Notes: generated by a model not told the origin, from the letters alone. A stretch of DNA of 64,000 nt from Phytophthora colocasiae (GCA_018806915.1 JAGKQI010000045.1:1364001-1428000); one strand, 5' to 3'. Shown: positions 9,505 through 20,359, numbered from the stretch's first letter. Program-made: numbers and translations.

Positions 9505-10476
9505 CTAGTTTGTCAGCTTCAGATATCCGTTCCTAATGAGGTAACGCATTGACCACCCCGTGCGTTTCGTGGTCTCGTCCGAGTTCCGCCACGTCCAGAA
9601 TGCCCAGCCACCGGTCGTATCCGCGTTGTAGTACGCGAGCTGCTTTCGTCCGAGTTCGCGGAAGTTGTCGATGTTTTGGAAAATGCCTCTCGAGTCGGGA
9701 GGTCCTCCCATGCACCATTCACCAAGGAAGAGGCGGTTGTTGGTTGGAGCGGACTTGAGGTGGCTCTGGTCGTATTCGTCAACTGCTGCCAGGACTTGCT
9801 CCTCTGTTTTTCCGTCGTAGCCCCAGATGAAGTACTTACCCAAGATCTGCATCGTGTGGTATTCTCCCTTGTGATCCTCGTGCGCAGAGACACCATTCCA
9901 AAGTGCAGACTCCCAGGTAATCCAGTGCTCGGTGAGTAGCCAACCTCCAAGGTTGACAGCCTTGGAGTGGACAGCTCCACTTCGGATCTGAGCTTGGATG
10001 TGGCCACCAGTTGTGTTCGTACGGGACCCGGTAGATGAAGAAACAGCGGCCGATACAGCTCCAACGACGTTCTTTCTTGTTCCCGTGCCAGTCTTGAGGT
10101 AGCAGTGCGGCTGACCATCCCACCCGTTGTTGATGAACGTGAAGGCCTTGCATCCAGTGGTCCCAGCGCATTTGTTGCAGCAGTCATCGGGGAGCTTCAT
10201 TCCAGTTAGATCAGCCAAATCGGCACCGTTATAGTCGATTCCAACCTCCATGTTGCCGCACTGAGCTGGCTTCGCACGACACTGGTAGTAGTTGGAGTTC
10301 CATGGCTGGCAGTAGTTTCCAGACGCGCAGCAGTTAGGTCCACTCTGGTCATTACCGCAGTACGCTCCCGAAGCAGCGCATGCTTCAGTAGAAGCGGAAA
10401 CACTCTGGTCTTGGAGCAATAGGCTGAAGCCAACCGCCGCGAGCGCGATCAATAGAGACGAAATTTTCCAAGCCAT
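9505..10476 (-). CDS. Secreted CBM1-PAN-GH5 fusion, internally shortened glucanase
   Basis: A 323-residue protein with a signal peptide (about 1-29). Next comes a CBM1-type cellulose-binding module (about 33-66, with CC, NYCQPWNS and YYQC). A PAN/Apple-like domain follows (about 73-126, with DDCCNKC and CKAFTF), then a Ser/Thr linker (140-160). GH5 exo-1,3-beta-glucanase sequence runs from about 172 (NLGGWLLTEHW) to the end. The nucleophile Glu is expected at LGEW (253) and the WAFWTWR strand is present. The middle of the barrel, including the NEP acid/base, is absent, so catalysis is doubtful. CBM1 plus PAN is the layout of oomycete CBEL lectins. It would act at the cell wall or apoplast. 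The start is the ATG at 10476, where the signal peptide begins. Confidence 0.8.
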   Translation of the reverse strand: MAWKISSLLIALAAVGFSLLLQDQSVSASTEACAASGAYCGNDQSGPNCCASGNYCQPWNSNYYQCRAKPAQCGNMEVGIDYNGADLADLTGMKLPDDCCNKCAGTTGCKAFTFINNGWDGQPHCYLKTGTGTRKNVVGAVSAAVSSSTGSRTNTTGGHIQAQIRSGAVHSKAVNLGGWLLTEHWITWESALWNGVSAHEDHKGEYHTMQILGKYFIWGYDGKTEEQVLAAVDEYDQSHLKSAPTNNRLFLGEWCMGGPPDSRGIFQNIDNFRELGRKQLAYYNADTTGGWAFWTWRNSDETTKRTGWSMRYLIRNGYLKLTN

Positions 10477-10629
10477 CAGAGCGGGAGTTCCTATGCTCGA
10501 TGCAAAACCAAAAATGAGAAGAATGCATGACGATCTCCGGCATTGTGAGGTTGTCAGACTGGGACAGTGCGCATGCTGGAAGATATTTGAGCTTTGCTCA
10601 CAGTCTGATCCATTGGACCAGGCACGCAA

Positions 10630-10952
10630 TCAGTGAATTGCAGTGTTAGCAAGGCTTGCGTGATGCTTTGCTACGTGCAGAACACGTTACCAACCCACGT
10701 CATATGAGGTTATACATATGTATGCAGTACACTGTAGAAGAGCTAAAATGTTGTTGCCTTCACTCCGAGGTCAATGCCGTGTTGTGTCTGTCATTTTACT
10801 TGCTAAATAGTGCAGTACTGCTCGACCTCGAATTTATTCACGTAGTAGAACCACTAGTGCATCGTACTGTAGAAGCTCTTGCTTTGATAACAACACCGCG
10901 TTCACCATCCCGTGACATATTGCACTGCCAAACATGTGGAAAGTAATCCAAC
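10630..10952. other. Upstream region of the right glucanase copy
   Basis: Homologous to about 7005-7250 and to 4150-4215 of the left arm in reverse complement. No gene is seen; it probably holds the promoter of the minus-strand glucanase gene. Confidence 0.5.
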
Positions 10953-11337
10953 TACCGCATAACCTAACTCATAGAGCATACCCCATGTACATGCGGACGT
11001 GGCTGTTTAGCAGGTGCATAGGATAGTACATGTGCAATTTGTAGCCACACGAGAAAGGAGTGCGTTTGTACTGCTTCGGACGAGATCTGGTGCCGCTCGT
11101 ACGAGGTCTTCCTACAATTGCCATTATAAACCGACGCTAATTCGAAAATGAAAAGGTAGACTGCTGCAACTGCGGGAGTGTGCACTTTATCAGTTCTTCA
11201 CTGCTATAAATTTTAACACAATCACTGAGTGTGCTTTATGAGAAATGGTAATAAGACTTGCAGAAACGTTTGATCTGATTGGCTTATGCTGAGTGTGCGT
11301 TAAGAGATATGCATGCTCTATGGTAGGTTATGCGGTA
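10953..11337. mobile_element. MITE-like insertion in the right arm
   Basis: About 381 bases between TA dinucleotides (10953-10954 and 11336-11337). Terminal inverted repeats start CCGCATAACCTA and continue imperfectly to about 26 bases (ATAGAGCAT). The matching site in the left arm (about 4148) is empty, so this is an insertion and not a deletion. No coding capacity was seen. TA flanks suggest mobilisation by a Tc1/mariner-type transposase, though the flank match to the empty site is not exact. Confidence 0.75.
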
Positions 11338-11413
11338 GAGAGCTTCCAGGATCTGGAACGGCATCAAAAGTCGAGTCTCACAAGGAACATCCCCTCATGT
11401 CAAAACCTGGTCT

Positions 11414-11839
11414 TCAAACTGTTGTTTTGGCGTGATAAATGTGCTTTGAATCACGAACAGGCTTTCGTCGGGCCTGATACACGCGTTTCCGCGAGCGCTT
11501 GGTGCCCCAAGGGTTATTCTTCGGCTTGATACACCTTTGTTTAGCGATCCGCTCTGCATAAGTCAGTATTTTTTCTTCAGCATCCACCACTTTCCTCTTT
11601 TCTCCACGTCGCGTCCCAGGTTCTTGTGAATTGCCTTCATCAGGCTCATCGTCGTCACTTAAGGTAAGGTCAACGAAGTCTTCGTCATTGTAAATGGGCT
11701 GCTGAAGTGCACCGGGGAATTCCTCAATGGCTGGTTGCTCCCTAGTGGCTGATATTTTCTGTGCAATGGGGGCTTCGTCGGCGTCAGACAGCTCGTCGGA
11801 GCTGCTCAGGAGATCGATCGCTTCTTCCTTTGTTGTCAT
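11414..11839 (-). CDS. Small protein with two SUMO-interaction-like motifs (right copy)
   Basis: Encodes the same 141 residues as 3649-4074. The few base differences I saw (for example near 11560) are silent. Identical protein sequence in both arms implies recent duplication, gene conversion or constraint. It is again divergent from the ankyrin gene across 164 bases. See the left copy for motifs. Confidence 0.65.
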   Translation of the reverse strand: MTTKEEAIDLLSSSDELSDADEAPIAQKISATREQPAIEEFPGALQQPIYNDEDFVDLTLSDDDEPDEGNSQEPGTRRGEKRKVVDAEEKILTYAERIAKQRCIKPKNNPWGTKRSRKRVYQARRKPVRDSKHIYHAKTTV

Positions 11840-12003
11840 TTTCCAACGTAATTATAACATTAGAGATCAAACATTTGCAGTTTGTTTATACTGATATATC
11901 TCTCATTTTATAATTCCTTCAAGCAACTTTCATACATTTACCAAGTTAAATAACCTCTTAGTAAGAAGGATGCGAAAACATATCCATACAATCGACCGAG
12001 ACG
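11840..12003. promoter_or_regulatory. Bidirectional promoter between SIM and ankyrin genes (right)
   Basis: Second copy of the shared 164-base intergenic stretch at 3485-3648, nearly unchanged. Confidence 0.55.
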
Positions 12004-13299
12004 ATGACTCTCAACGACGCTGCATTCGAGGGGAACTTGCGAACAGCTCGACAAGTTATCACCAAAGGATGTAACATCAATGAACGCGGGACAAACGGAT
12101 ACACGGCCGTAATGGAAGCTGCTCGAATGGGACACGTCGATGTCTTGACGCTTTTGTTGACAAGTGGTGCATCTACCGATTTGATCAACTTTGAAGGTCA
12201 AACTGCACTTCACCTGGCAGTGAATCGTCAGCAGCTTCAAAGCGTAAAAGTTCTCTTAGCTTTCGATTGCAACTCCGAATTGGGTGACGCACACGGTCAA
12301 ACGCCACTGATGCTGGCTGTCAAGTTGGGATCTGTGGATATGACGAAACTCTTGCTTGAAGCTTCTCCGAAATCCGTTCGTGCAATTGACAAGGAAGGAA
12401 ATAGCGTGTTGGGGATTGCAGTCGACAACGGACAATTGGAGATTGTCCGCATGCTACTGGACTTTGACGTTGTTTTAAGTAGCGGAGGAGCTCCAACGCC
12501 ACTGATGCTAGCTGCATCTAAAGGCCACGTGGAAATACTGGAACTTCTATTAAATAAAGGAGCCGACATAGGAGAGAAAACGTGGAACGGACATACTGCG
12601 CTGACATTTGCAGCTGAAAGTGGGCAAGTGGGGGCAATTCAAGCACTGCTGAAGTGTGAGGCACAAGTGAATTCTGATGGATCGGATCCAGCACCTTTGA
12701 CTTGTGCTGCACAGCGAGGCCACGCGGGGGTAGTAAAACTGCTGCTAAATCACCATGCCGACGTCAATGCGAAAGATTCTGATGGAGATACTGCTCTGCA
12801 TGAAGCAGTGTACAATAAAACGACCGAGTGTGCACGTGCGCTGATTTGCAGTAATTCGATTGATCTGGACACGCAGAACAGTAGTCGGTGGACGCCTCTA
12901 ATGGCAGCAGCTCAACGCGACCTGGTTGAGATCGTCTCTCTATTACTTCAGAAGAAAGTTTCGACCAACACAAGAACCATCGATGGGCGTTCGGCTCTGC
13001 ATATCGCTGCAGAGGAAGGAAAAGTTGACGTGGTTCGCTTACTACTTCAACATGGCGCACCGATCGACTCTATTACCAAGGCAAAGTTGACTCCATTGAT
13101 GCTGGCTGCGTATCGCGGACACAGAGAGACTGTGAAAGTTTTGATTGAGAGTGGCGCTAGTCTGACTTGCAAGAACAAAAAGGATCAAAACGCTGCGACC
13201 ATCGCTATGTTGAATAGCAGGACGGATGTTTTGGATCTACTCTACTTAGAAGACCCGGAAGTGACTAATGCTGAGAGAAAGAGGCAACGAACGCAGTAA
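12004..13299 (+). CDS. Ankyrin-repeat protein, right copy (full length)
   Basis: 431 residues of about twelve ankyrin repeats ending in a short charged tail (EDPEVTNAERKRQRTQ) that is lost in the left copy. Differences from the left copy include DKGADR to NKGADI and QMETIQ to QVGAIQ in the middle repeats. The stop lies 72 bases upstream of the start of the transmembrane LRR gene on the same strand, so the pair travels together in both arms. This is the likelier functional copy. It is a scaffold by family; the partner is unknown. Confidence 0.88.
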   Translation: MTLNDAAFEGNLRTARQVITKGCNINERGTNGYTAVMEAARMGHVDVLTLLLTSGASTDLINFEGQTALHLAVNRQQLQSVKVLLAFDCNSELGDAHGQTPLMLAVKLGSVDMTKLLLEASPKSVRAIDKEGNSVLGIAVDNGQLEIVRMLLDFDVVLSSGGAPTPLMLAASKGHVEILELLLNKGADIGEKTWNGHTALTFAAESGQVGAIQALLKCEAQVNSDGSDPAPLTCAAQRGHAGVVKLLLNHHADVNAKDSDGDTALHEAVYNKTTECARALICSNSIDLDTQNSSRWTPLMAAAQRDLVEIVSLLLQKKVSTNTRTIDGRSALHIAAEEGKVDVVRLLLQHGAPIDSITKAKLTPLMLAAYRGHRETVKVLIESGASLTCKNKKDQNAATIAMLNSRTDVLDLLYLEDPEVTNAERKRQRTQ

Positions 13300-13371
13300 A
13301 TTCCGCACCAAGTTAAGGAGAACTGCTTGAAATAGCTCTCGGTCGAGCCAGCTTTACACGTTGAAGAGGAA

Positions 13372-15516
13372 ATGAACGTGCGGAAACTCAGTGAACTTCT
13401 ACTACCAACTCAGCAGGCGCGACGGCAGGCGATCAACCATGTATCTGACCAGGCAGAGCGACTGCTGTCACGGGCGAATTCTCTGGTACTGGAGATCTCC
13501 CAAGCCCAAACAGCCAAGAAGCTTTCCCTTCATTTGCGGCCTCGTACGATTCGTATTAGCTGGGTTTTCGTTTTTTTCCTCCATGTTTTCAACGCTGCTT
13601 ACTCGAGTTTGCTTGCCTACATTTACTACTACATGACATTGCCGATAATGGATTACTACGTGCAATTACTACGAATGATGTCACAGGAGAATTACACTGT
13701 TATCATTTACCTTTACGCTTGCATCGGGGCGATTCACGTTTACAACGCTGGCAACATGGTTTTCTATTCGTTTTATTACCGGCGGTTGGTCTTTGGTAAA
13801 GTGAAAAGTGGACGCGTTAAAACGAAAACCAAATCGAAATTTCGCGCGTTTAACCGCTTCACGTCAGGGTTTGCACGCTCAATTAGCGCTCGAGGCGAGT
13901 GGTTTGAAGTGATTTTCCTCATACGGAAGGTATCAGAACTATTGGCCCAGAGCGTGCAAGCATATGTGTCGACGTTCCTTATCGGCAGTGTCTGGGTGAA
14001 TCAAACCTTCGCTGTAATTATCTTCTTGAATGCAATTTCACACGCGGTGGTTCACTATTTCTTGGCGGATAAAATCGGGTTGAGACGGTTGTACAGCACG
14101 GCGGTCGACCTGATACTGGATTTCACGTGGGGGGTTATTATCCCGGCGAAGATATTTTTTGTCTACGTGTTGATGTTTATGGAGTACCATGGCTCATTCC
14201 CAGAGGAATTTAATTATTCCGATACGCTAATGCTCAAGGCCATGCTGGAATTCAACCAGTTCTTTATGATCTCATGGGTAGATGCAGTCACAACAACGTT
14301 GCCTTACCTTAACATGTTATCGGGTCTGCGGAGTGTGAGGATTCTCATCCAACACGACATGAAGGTTGTTCGATTTCAATCGCCAACGAAAGTCCAGACT
14401 GCCGGTCCAGCAGAAGCTCTTACGAACGTGAAAGGCGTTGGAGTCCCCACTGCACCGCTTTCTCAATCTAAAATACCCCCGAAAGTACCAAATGAGGTAG
14501 GGAATGAAATTGAAATCAAGCCCAGTACTGGTAGTCGAAGGATTAAAGCCAGTATCACAGCTCTGTTGCCTGTGTTTGGGATATTCGTGCTGCTCACATC
14601 GATCATTGCTTCCGGAATATTTTTTGGCGAGAAAAATACGTGTAAAACCGGTTGTAAACTGCAGATGTACCCGTGGTTTACTCAGCAGTGCGCGTGTTCA
14701 GTCATGGAGATTAGCTGCTACGAGAGAGATATTACAGGGCTAGAAGATGAAATTCGAGATGCGTTGCGGTCTTTGGATGCTCGAGTGCTCAACTCACTCA
14801 TTATTTCCCACTGCCCTGCATTGACTATACCAGAAGATCTCCGGCGCTTTCATAACATTATATTTCTTGAATTGTATAACACGACAGTGGTTCACTGGCC
14901 AAGTACAGCGTCATTGTCACTGCCTTTCGTGCCGTACCTCACCACTATATACATTGTGCGATCCCGGCTCCTGGGCGGCATCCCGGACGGTTTGACATCG
15001 GATTTATCTCCAAGCATCGTGGATATTGAGTTTTCGGCTACTGATTTCGATGGGCCATTGCCGGATGATCTCGATACGAAGTGGCCGGATGTGTTGCTGC
15101 TTTATCTGGAACACTGTGGACTGCAAGAGTTTCCGAAAGCCCTGGCCCAAATGGACTTGACAGACTAATCACTAATAGATAACAACATATCAGTTCTTCC
15201 CGAAAGTCTTAGCGAGAGCTTCATGTACGTCACGTTGGACAGAAATCCTATTGAGAAGATCCCTGATGGATTCGAAAGTATGACAGAATTATTTTACTTC
15301 ACTGTTCAGTACACGAATATCACCACTATTTCACGGTGGATCCAGAATACCCAGGAAACCACACTTAACTTTCGAGCACGAGGAACCCTGTACTGCAATG
15401 GTTTACCCTCGAAAAGCACTGAGGCAAGGTTTGCGTGGTGTCCGTACGATGACTATAGTGACGGCATTTTCCCACTTGTCTTGCGAGATGAGGTCCGAGC
15501 CATCAGGAGGAAGTAA
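13372..15516 (+). pseudogene. Multi-pass transmembrane LRR protein with one in-frame stop (right copy)
   Basis: The frame runs 598 codons to a TAA at 15166-15168, then stays open in the same frame for 116 more codons to 15516. The N-terminal half has several hydrophobic segments: about residues 62-88, 103-130, 200-225, 240-275 and 391-417. A Cys-rich stretch (CKTGCK, CACS, CYE) and leucine-rich repeats continue across the stop into SVLPESL and TLDRNPIEKIP. The stop falls inside an LRR consensus where Leu is expected, so a single TTA to TAA change is the simplest cause. Readthrough or a very recent allele cannot be excluded. Likely a surface receptor-like protein; ligand unknown. Confidence 0.75.
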
Positions 15517-15536
15517 CGAGAGGTATTTTCGTAGGC

Positions 15537-15717
15537 AGAGAGCTCAACAAGCAACATTTCAAGCACGATTTCCTGTCTGGATTCATCTTACTAACTACAG
15601 TACCGGTACATGATCATGACTTTTTATTCATATACATTTTCATTTTGCAAAGCAAAACGGATTTCAGCAATCATAAGCAAAACGTTGATGCTCTGCAAAT
15701 ACTTTGTTGTACATGTA
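15537..15717 (+). repeat. Dispersed 181-base repeat, copy 1
   Basis: Matches 26177-26365 almost exactly apart from an 8-base indel (CTCAACAT present only in copy 2). This copy lies downstream of the LRR gene, the other upstream of the RXLR gene. Its nature is unknown. Confidence 0.85.
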
Positions 15718-15848
15718 TTATATAGGTATTCCGGTACTACTAAAACTAACTACCCTGAATGGAATGATAGAATCAATTTTAACCCTTTCGCGAACAGAGC
15801 TTATTGACCTTGACTACTATGGTATACAAAGTTAGCATGTTAACATAC

Positions 15849-15873
15849 GAAGGGGGGCAAAATGACCCCCTTC
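15849..15873. repeat. Subterminal palindrome, left end of the piggyBac
   Basis: Near-perfect palindrome GAAGGGGGGCAAAATGACCC and onward, about 65 bases from the end. It matches 22204-22228 and is probably a transposase-binding site. Confidence 0.65.
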
Positions 15874-16300
15874 TTAAAACACGGTACTTGCCTGATCGGA
15901 GTCGTCCTGCACATATGGCAATAGGTCAATCAGGCCCTTGTCCAAGTACTAGCACACGTGCTATCGAATATGAGCTTGCATTTTGATTGGACACTATTAA
16001 TCGGTACAATGTACCGTTTTGTGCTGATATTTGTGCTAGAACACGACTTTCCAGAACGACTACTTTTGCTGTGCCAGACACAGCACATTTGTGCTAGCCA
16101 ACCGAGGTCAGTCCGTCTTTTTACTCTCCAATTACATCATGAACAAGAACGCACTTCTCGCAGTAGTTGTGAGTGCGTGCATTGGCGCTGCTGTAGTTAC
16201 AGCACTCGACCAACGCAGCATACGAGCTCCTCCTACTGGTAAGTCAACATTCTCAAACACTACGTTCGAGCAAGCAATGTCGGCTAGACAAACGGGTTGG

Positions 16301-16522
16301 TTTCGCAAGAAATTGCGCTGCGAGAAGGCTTCTTTTCTTCAGATTTACAGGGTCTTACATACTGCATGGGAACGCAAGCCTGGTGCACACAGCAAGACAA
16401 AACTAATGAAGAGAGTTGCGTTGACTATGATTTACCTTTCACAAGGCGGAACAATGGACCAAGCCGCGTCTACACTGGGTATTTCTCGATCACGTCTCAA
16501 AGGCACGAGTTTGTTGCTCTAG
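16301..16522 (+). pseudogene. Harbinger-type transposase N-terminal fragment
   Basis: The frame contains a helix-turn-helix-like segment (RVALTMIYLSQGG, then QAASTLGISRSR) typical of the N-terminus of oomycete Harbinger-type transposases. It stops abruptly where the convergent Myb gene ends (about 16490-16520), so the catalytic domain has been deleted. The same frame is open upstream to an ATG at 16139 whose first 22 residues look like a signal peptide. That part does not fit a transposase and is left undecided. Confidence 0.45.
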
Positions 16523-17349
16523 GGCCACAGCAAGGGCTCGCAAATTGTCGTCTGCAGGTGGCTGAGTGCTCATTGCCGTTGCAATGGCTGTCATCCCGTT
16601 TTCCATAGCCTTAGCAAGTTGAGTGACAGGCGGGAGCTTTGCTTTTGGCGTCGAATTTTCTGCTACTTCTGTATCTTGAGAGGAGGTTTCTTCAATGGAT
16701 TCACTGGTATCAGCTAGAACGTCACCGCTCAGACCTTCTTTAGATGCAAATGCATCGCTTAGAATTTCCCACAGGCTTGGGTCAAACTCCTTTTGACCAG
16801 ACGTGTCATTGCCGGTTTTTCTCATTTCTCGCTTTTCTTTTTGGTACTGACTCTTCAGTTTTCTATACTTCTGGTACACCTATAACAAGGAGAGCAACAT
16901 TAGGCTAGCAGTGCATGAAAACAATTCATACCATACGACTGGCTTACCTGGTCCTGGCTGATCACTAGTCCCAAAGACTGTGACAGCACGCTAGCGAAGA
17001 ACTGCCATGCTAGCGCTTTCTTCGTCTTCGTGTCGGCCGAATCAATACGCTGCTTCACTTTTCCGTCCGAAAAACGCAGCTTCAGCAGCTCTGAAATCAT
17101 GTCGTTGCTCCATTTCATCCGTTTCGGTTCCCTACTTAACTTGCTTTTGCTTTTCCCTTTGCGCACGGAATGTGTCTGATCCTGCTTCGAACTGGAGAAC
17201 CCAGTTTCGTCTGTGATCGGTTGATTGTCTAGAATCTCTTCTAATGGCGCAGCGTCCATTTGAACCAGTTCCGTTGGTACCAGTGGCGTCGAAAGTAAGG
17301 TCTGGAGGCCCTTGTCCAAGTACAAGGAGGGCAATTTGATCCCTTTCAT
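16490..17349 (-). CDS. Myb/SANT-like transposon accessory protein
   Basis: Two exons: 17349-16948 and 16879-16490, joined across an intron of 68 bases (donor GTAAGCC, acceptor TTATAG). The joined product of about 263 residues has an acidic N-terminus, a basic patch, and a Myb/SANT-like domain with the W of MKWSNDMISELLKLR. KYRKLKSQYQKEKREM continues right across the splice, which supports the join. A Thr/Ser-rich tail follows. The start could instead be 17259. It converges with the transposase fragment, the usual Harbinger arrangement. The gene itself looks intact while its transposase is deleted. Confidence 0.65.
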
Positions 17350-17909
17350 AAGCCACTGTACTCTCCTCAATATTCTATGCAATAATTTCATTGGCTGACA
17401 TAACAGCTGCCACAAGCAAAATCGACAGCGAGTTTTGTCATTGGTCAAGCTGTGTTCACGTAATGCACAAAACCTGAGACAGATAGAGGCGGATCCGTGA
17501 TAAATTACGGATCCCACTACATACCTTACGCGTTCAACTTCAACGGATGTGCTGTCAGTGGCCCTGAGCGGACACGATCTACATGACGAAGTACATCCGC
17601 CTTCACTCCGCAACGCGAGCCAACCCCATCGGCCCAGTAGAAACGTACCCATATTGTAGCCTGCTTACAGCGGCACAATGAACACTGAGTTGCATGAATA
17701 TAAATAGTGTGACACGTAACTTGTTTTCGGTATTGAAATTGAATTTTCTCAAACCTTATTACCTTGTATCGACGATAAAATCATTTATGATTTAAGATCT
17801 TTTTTCAATCGAATTTGATCTTGTACCAACTGATACAAATCGACGGACGCAATGCGTCTCAGTTGCCACTTACAAACCGAAGACGCGTGGAAGGCAGCCG
17901 CCAGAGGAA
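17350..17909. other. Upstream region of the piggyBac transposase
   Basis: The transposase frame is open back to a stop near 17786 without an ATG, so an upstream exon or a frameshifted start is possible. AT-rich sequence at 17690-17830 may be a promoter. Nothing else was recognised. Confidence 0.4.
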
Positions 17910-20359
17910 GTGCCAGTGGTGAACAAACAGGCCACTAAACCCAGACGAAGTCTTGACCTCATCTTGAACGACGTCGCTGAAGCCTCACAACGACCCAACA
18001 CCAGTGCAGACGCCGTACTGCCCACTACCACAACCAACACCAACGAGTCGCCGTTATTACGTGCCGCAGCATTGTCACCTGCTAATGCTACGGGACTGCC
18101 CACCAGGTTGTCTTCTACGGCCACTGTTACCGAGCCAAGAAAAAAAAACCTGCCGTCAGTGTTGTCTATGTATGTAGACACACTGGTAGCATTCGCTCCA
18201 GCGAATGAGGGCTTTATTACTCAAAAGAAGAAGTATGTTGGAGTCGGGAGTGCGTATCTGGTTGGAAGAGTCTGCCGAGTTTTGAAGCAGTCGCTGTTCC
18301 AGATTAACTGGTTGGACTCGCAGTTCCAAAACCACGTTGAGACTTTGAATCTGAGCGCTGTGCAGCGGGGCAACGCTAACTATCGGGCTCTACACGGACG
18401 TTCTACTGGGGCTGGATGGGGGTGCTTGTGTGCAGTTGATGACGGTGAGGAAGTCAATGTCGATGATGACACCGACATTCTAGAGGAGTACATGGAGCCT
18501 TTCGACCCTCCGATGGAACTTCCGACGTCATTAGCAGAGGTAGAGGCTGTCAAAAGCATCCGATTTGAGCCCGAAAACCAGTGCGAGGCTCCTCCTGACC
18601 TGTACGAACATGCCGATGGATCAACTAAAACACGACTGCGACCAGAATTCAAGCATATCTTCCAGCACTCGGCCTCGTCGAGTTTTTTCGCGTACATTCC
18701 GGTTTCATTCTGGCAGCAAGTTGTTGGAGAGATGAATACCTATGCACGCCTGAACAATATCGCAGTCGGGAAACCGTTTTCACTTGATGAACTCATGATA
18801 TTTTTGGGGATACTGCTGTTCCTATCTCTTGTCGACAAAGGTGAATACGCTAACTACTGAGGCACACAAGTGGAGAATTTGATATTGGGTGGGGCTTCAG
18901 TTGGGCTGGATAACGTGATGCCTCTGCGCCGATTCAAGCAGCTGAGGAAAGCTTTCTGCTTTCAATGTATTGAGACCAACGCGGGAGCACAGGACCAGGC
19001 CGCCAAGATCCGCCCACTGCTGAATCTATTGAAGACAACTGGGGCAAAATACGTGGAGGTCGGTCGTAACGTTGCGCTAGACGAAGCAAGTGTTGCTTGC
19101 CGGTCAAAGTACGGCAAGGCCCTCATTGTATATAATCCTATGAAACCGACGGGGAAGTACCACTTTCGGATTTACATGCTCTGTTGCGCTACGAGTTGGA
19201 TATCGCTGAACTTTCGGTTGCATTGCGTGAGCGAAATCACCGAACGTTTGGTTGGCGTTGTTTCACCTGAAGCAGCGCAGGCGTTGAGCGATGAAGTCGC
19301 AGAGCTGTCCTCGATTCGGAAGTGCGTTCTAGAAGTTGTTCGGCCGCTGTATGCTACTCGTCGGATTGTCAACTCCGACAACTACTACACTTCAGTGCAG
19401 CTGCTGATGGCACTACGTCTCAAGGGTCTTTACGCTCGTGGCACTGTGCGGAAGACCAGCTCCCATTTTCCTCGCCATGTACTTTTGGAGAAGAAAGACT
19501 GCTCCCGTGGAACCTCCCGGCAGGCTGTTTCGGCTGATAGCTCGCTGGTTGCAGCGTCGTGGTACGATAGCGCTATTGTAACCGTGATCTCAAATGCCGA
19601 CCCGTCAACGCTTACTTCAGTAGCCCTAGATCGCCTTGATCAAATTCGCGCTCGGTTTTCGCTGTCAGATGGGCACTCGTTCAAGAAATGGCACAAGAAA
19701 CTAGCATTAGCTCTTATCGACGTTGCTCGAGCTAATGCTTATTTGACCCGGAGGTTGGCGGTGGATTTTAGTAAGGTGCGAGACCCACACCGAGATTTCG
19801 TTGTTGAACTCTGTTCCGAGTTGTTGTCGGGGAAGTGGAAGGAGGCCCCCAGTGACGGTTGATGTTTTACGCGGACAGTACGGCAAGCATGGATCCTGAA
19901 CATTCATCTCCGTCGAGCACAGTCTGGGTTGCACGATCAACAAATGAAACTCCATGCTCTGAGAGTCCTCAGAAAAGATGCTCGGCTGTTTCCTCGAAGC
20001 AATTCTATACTGACATGAACCGCAAGCGTAGGAAATGCGTCGTGTGCCATTGGGAAGATCGCTACGCTACTGAAGTGACGGACGTGTGTGTGCTTCATAA
20101 CATTTGCCTTTGCCAGAATGTCCATGTCTCCAAGGAGCCGTTTGCTTGTCCAGAGACCACTTGGACGTGTTGGGAGAAGTTTCACCGCTTCTATCTCCCC
20201 AAGAAGCTCTTTTCACAAAGAGGAAAGGCACGGACAAGCTCAGAATTGTATAAACTAAAGCGGAGTCTGCTATCAACTGCGGTTCAAGAGAATGTGGACA
20301 CTGGCGAAGAACTTAGAGCTGATGGAGGTCGTACAGTTGTAAGGTCAATAGTTCTGTGA
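17910..20359 (+). pseudogene. piggyBac transposase (DDE_Tnp_1_7), broken twice
   Basis: The frame 17910-18860 covers the N-terminal domain up to FLGILLFLS. It meets TGA at 18858-18860 and continues in the same frame to 19862. The second part has the first catalytic Asp of the LDE pattern (VALDEASVACRSKYGK), the second in NSDNYYTS and the third in LDRLDQIRARF. The C-terminal Cys/His zinc-binding domain (CVVCHWED, CVLHNICLC) follows in another frame (about 19862-20359), so there is also a frameshift near 19860. The TGA replaces what should be a Trp. No ATG start was found. The transposase is not expected to work in its present form. Confidence 0.85.

Larger units (their letters stand above)
9498..15330. 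repeat. Right arm of the large inverted duplication
   Basis: Partner of the left arm. It holds the more complete versions of the glucanase-like, ankyrin and LRR genes and is interrupted only by the MITE-like element at 10953-11337. Confidence 0.85.

Noticed and set aside
16139..16608. A secreted Cys-rich protein made by splicing a signal-peptide exon at 16139 to a frame with YCMGTQAWC
   Set aside because: The splice signals (GTAAGT...TTACAG) are good, but the unspliced frame encodes a clear transposase-type helix-turn-helix over the same bases, and the Cys-rich frame runs into the antisense of the Myb gene. Left undecided instead of annotated.
15935..17325. An 18-base identical sequence (AGGCCCTTGTCCAAGTAC) at about 15935 and 17307 as element ends
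   Set aside because: Both copies have the same orientation and one lies inside the Myb coding region, so they are not terminal inverted repeats.
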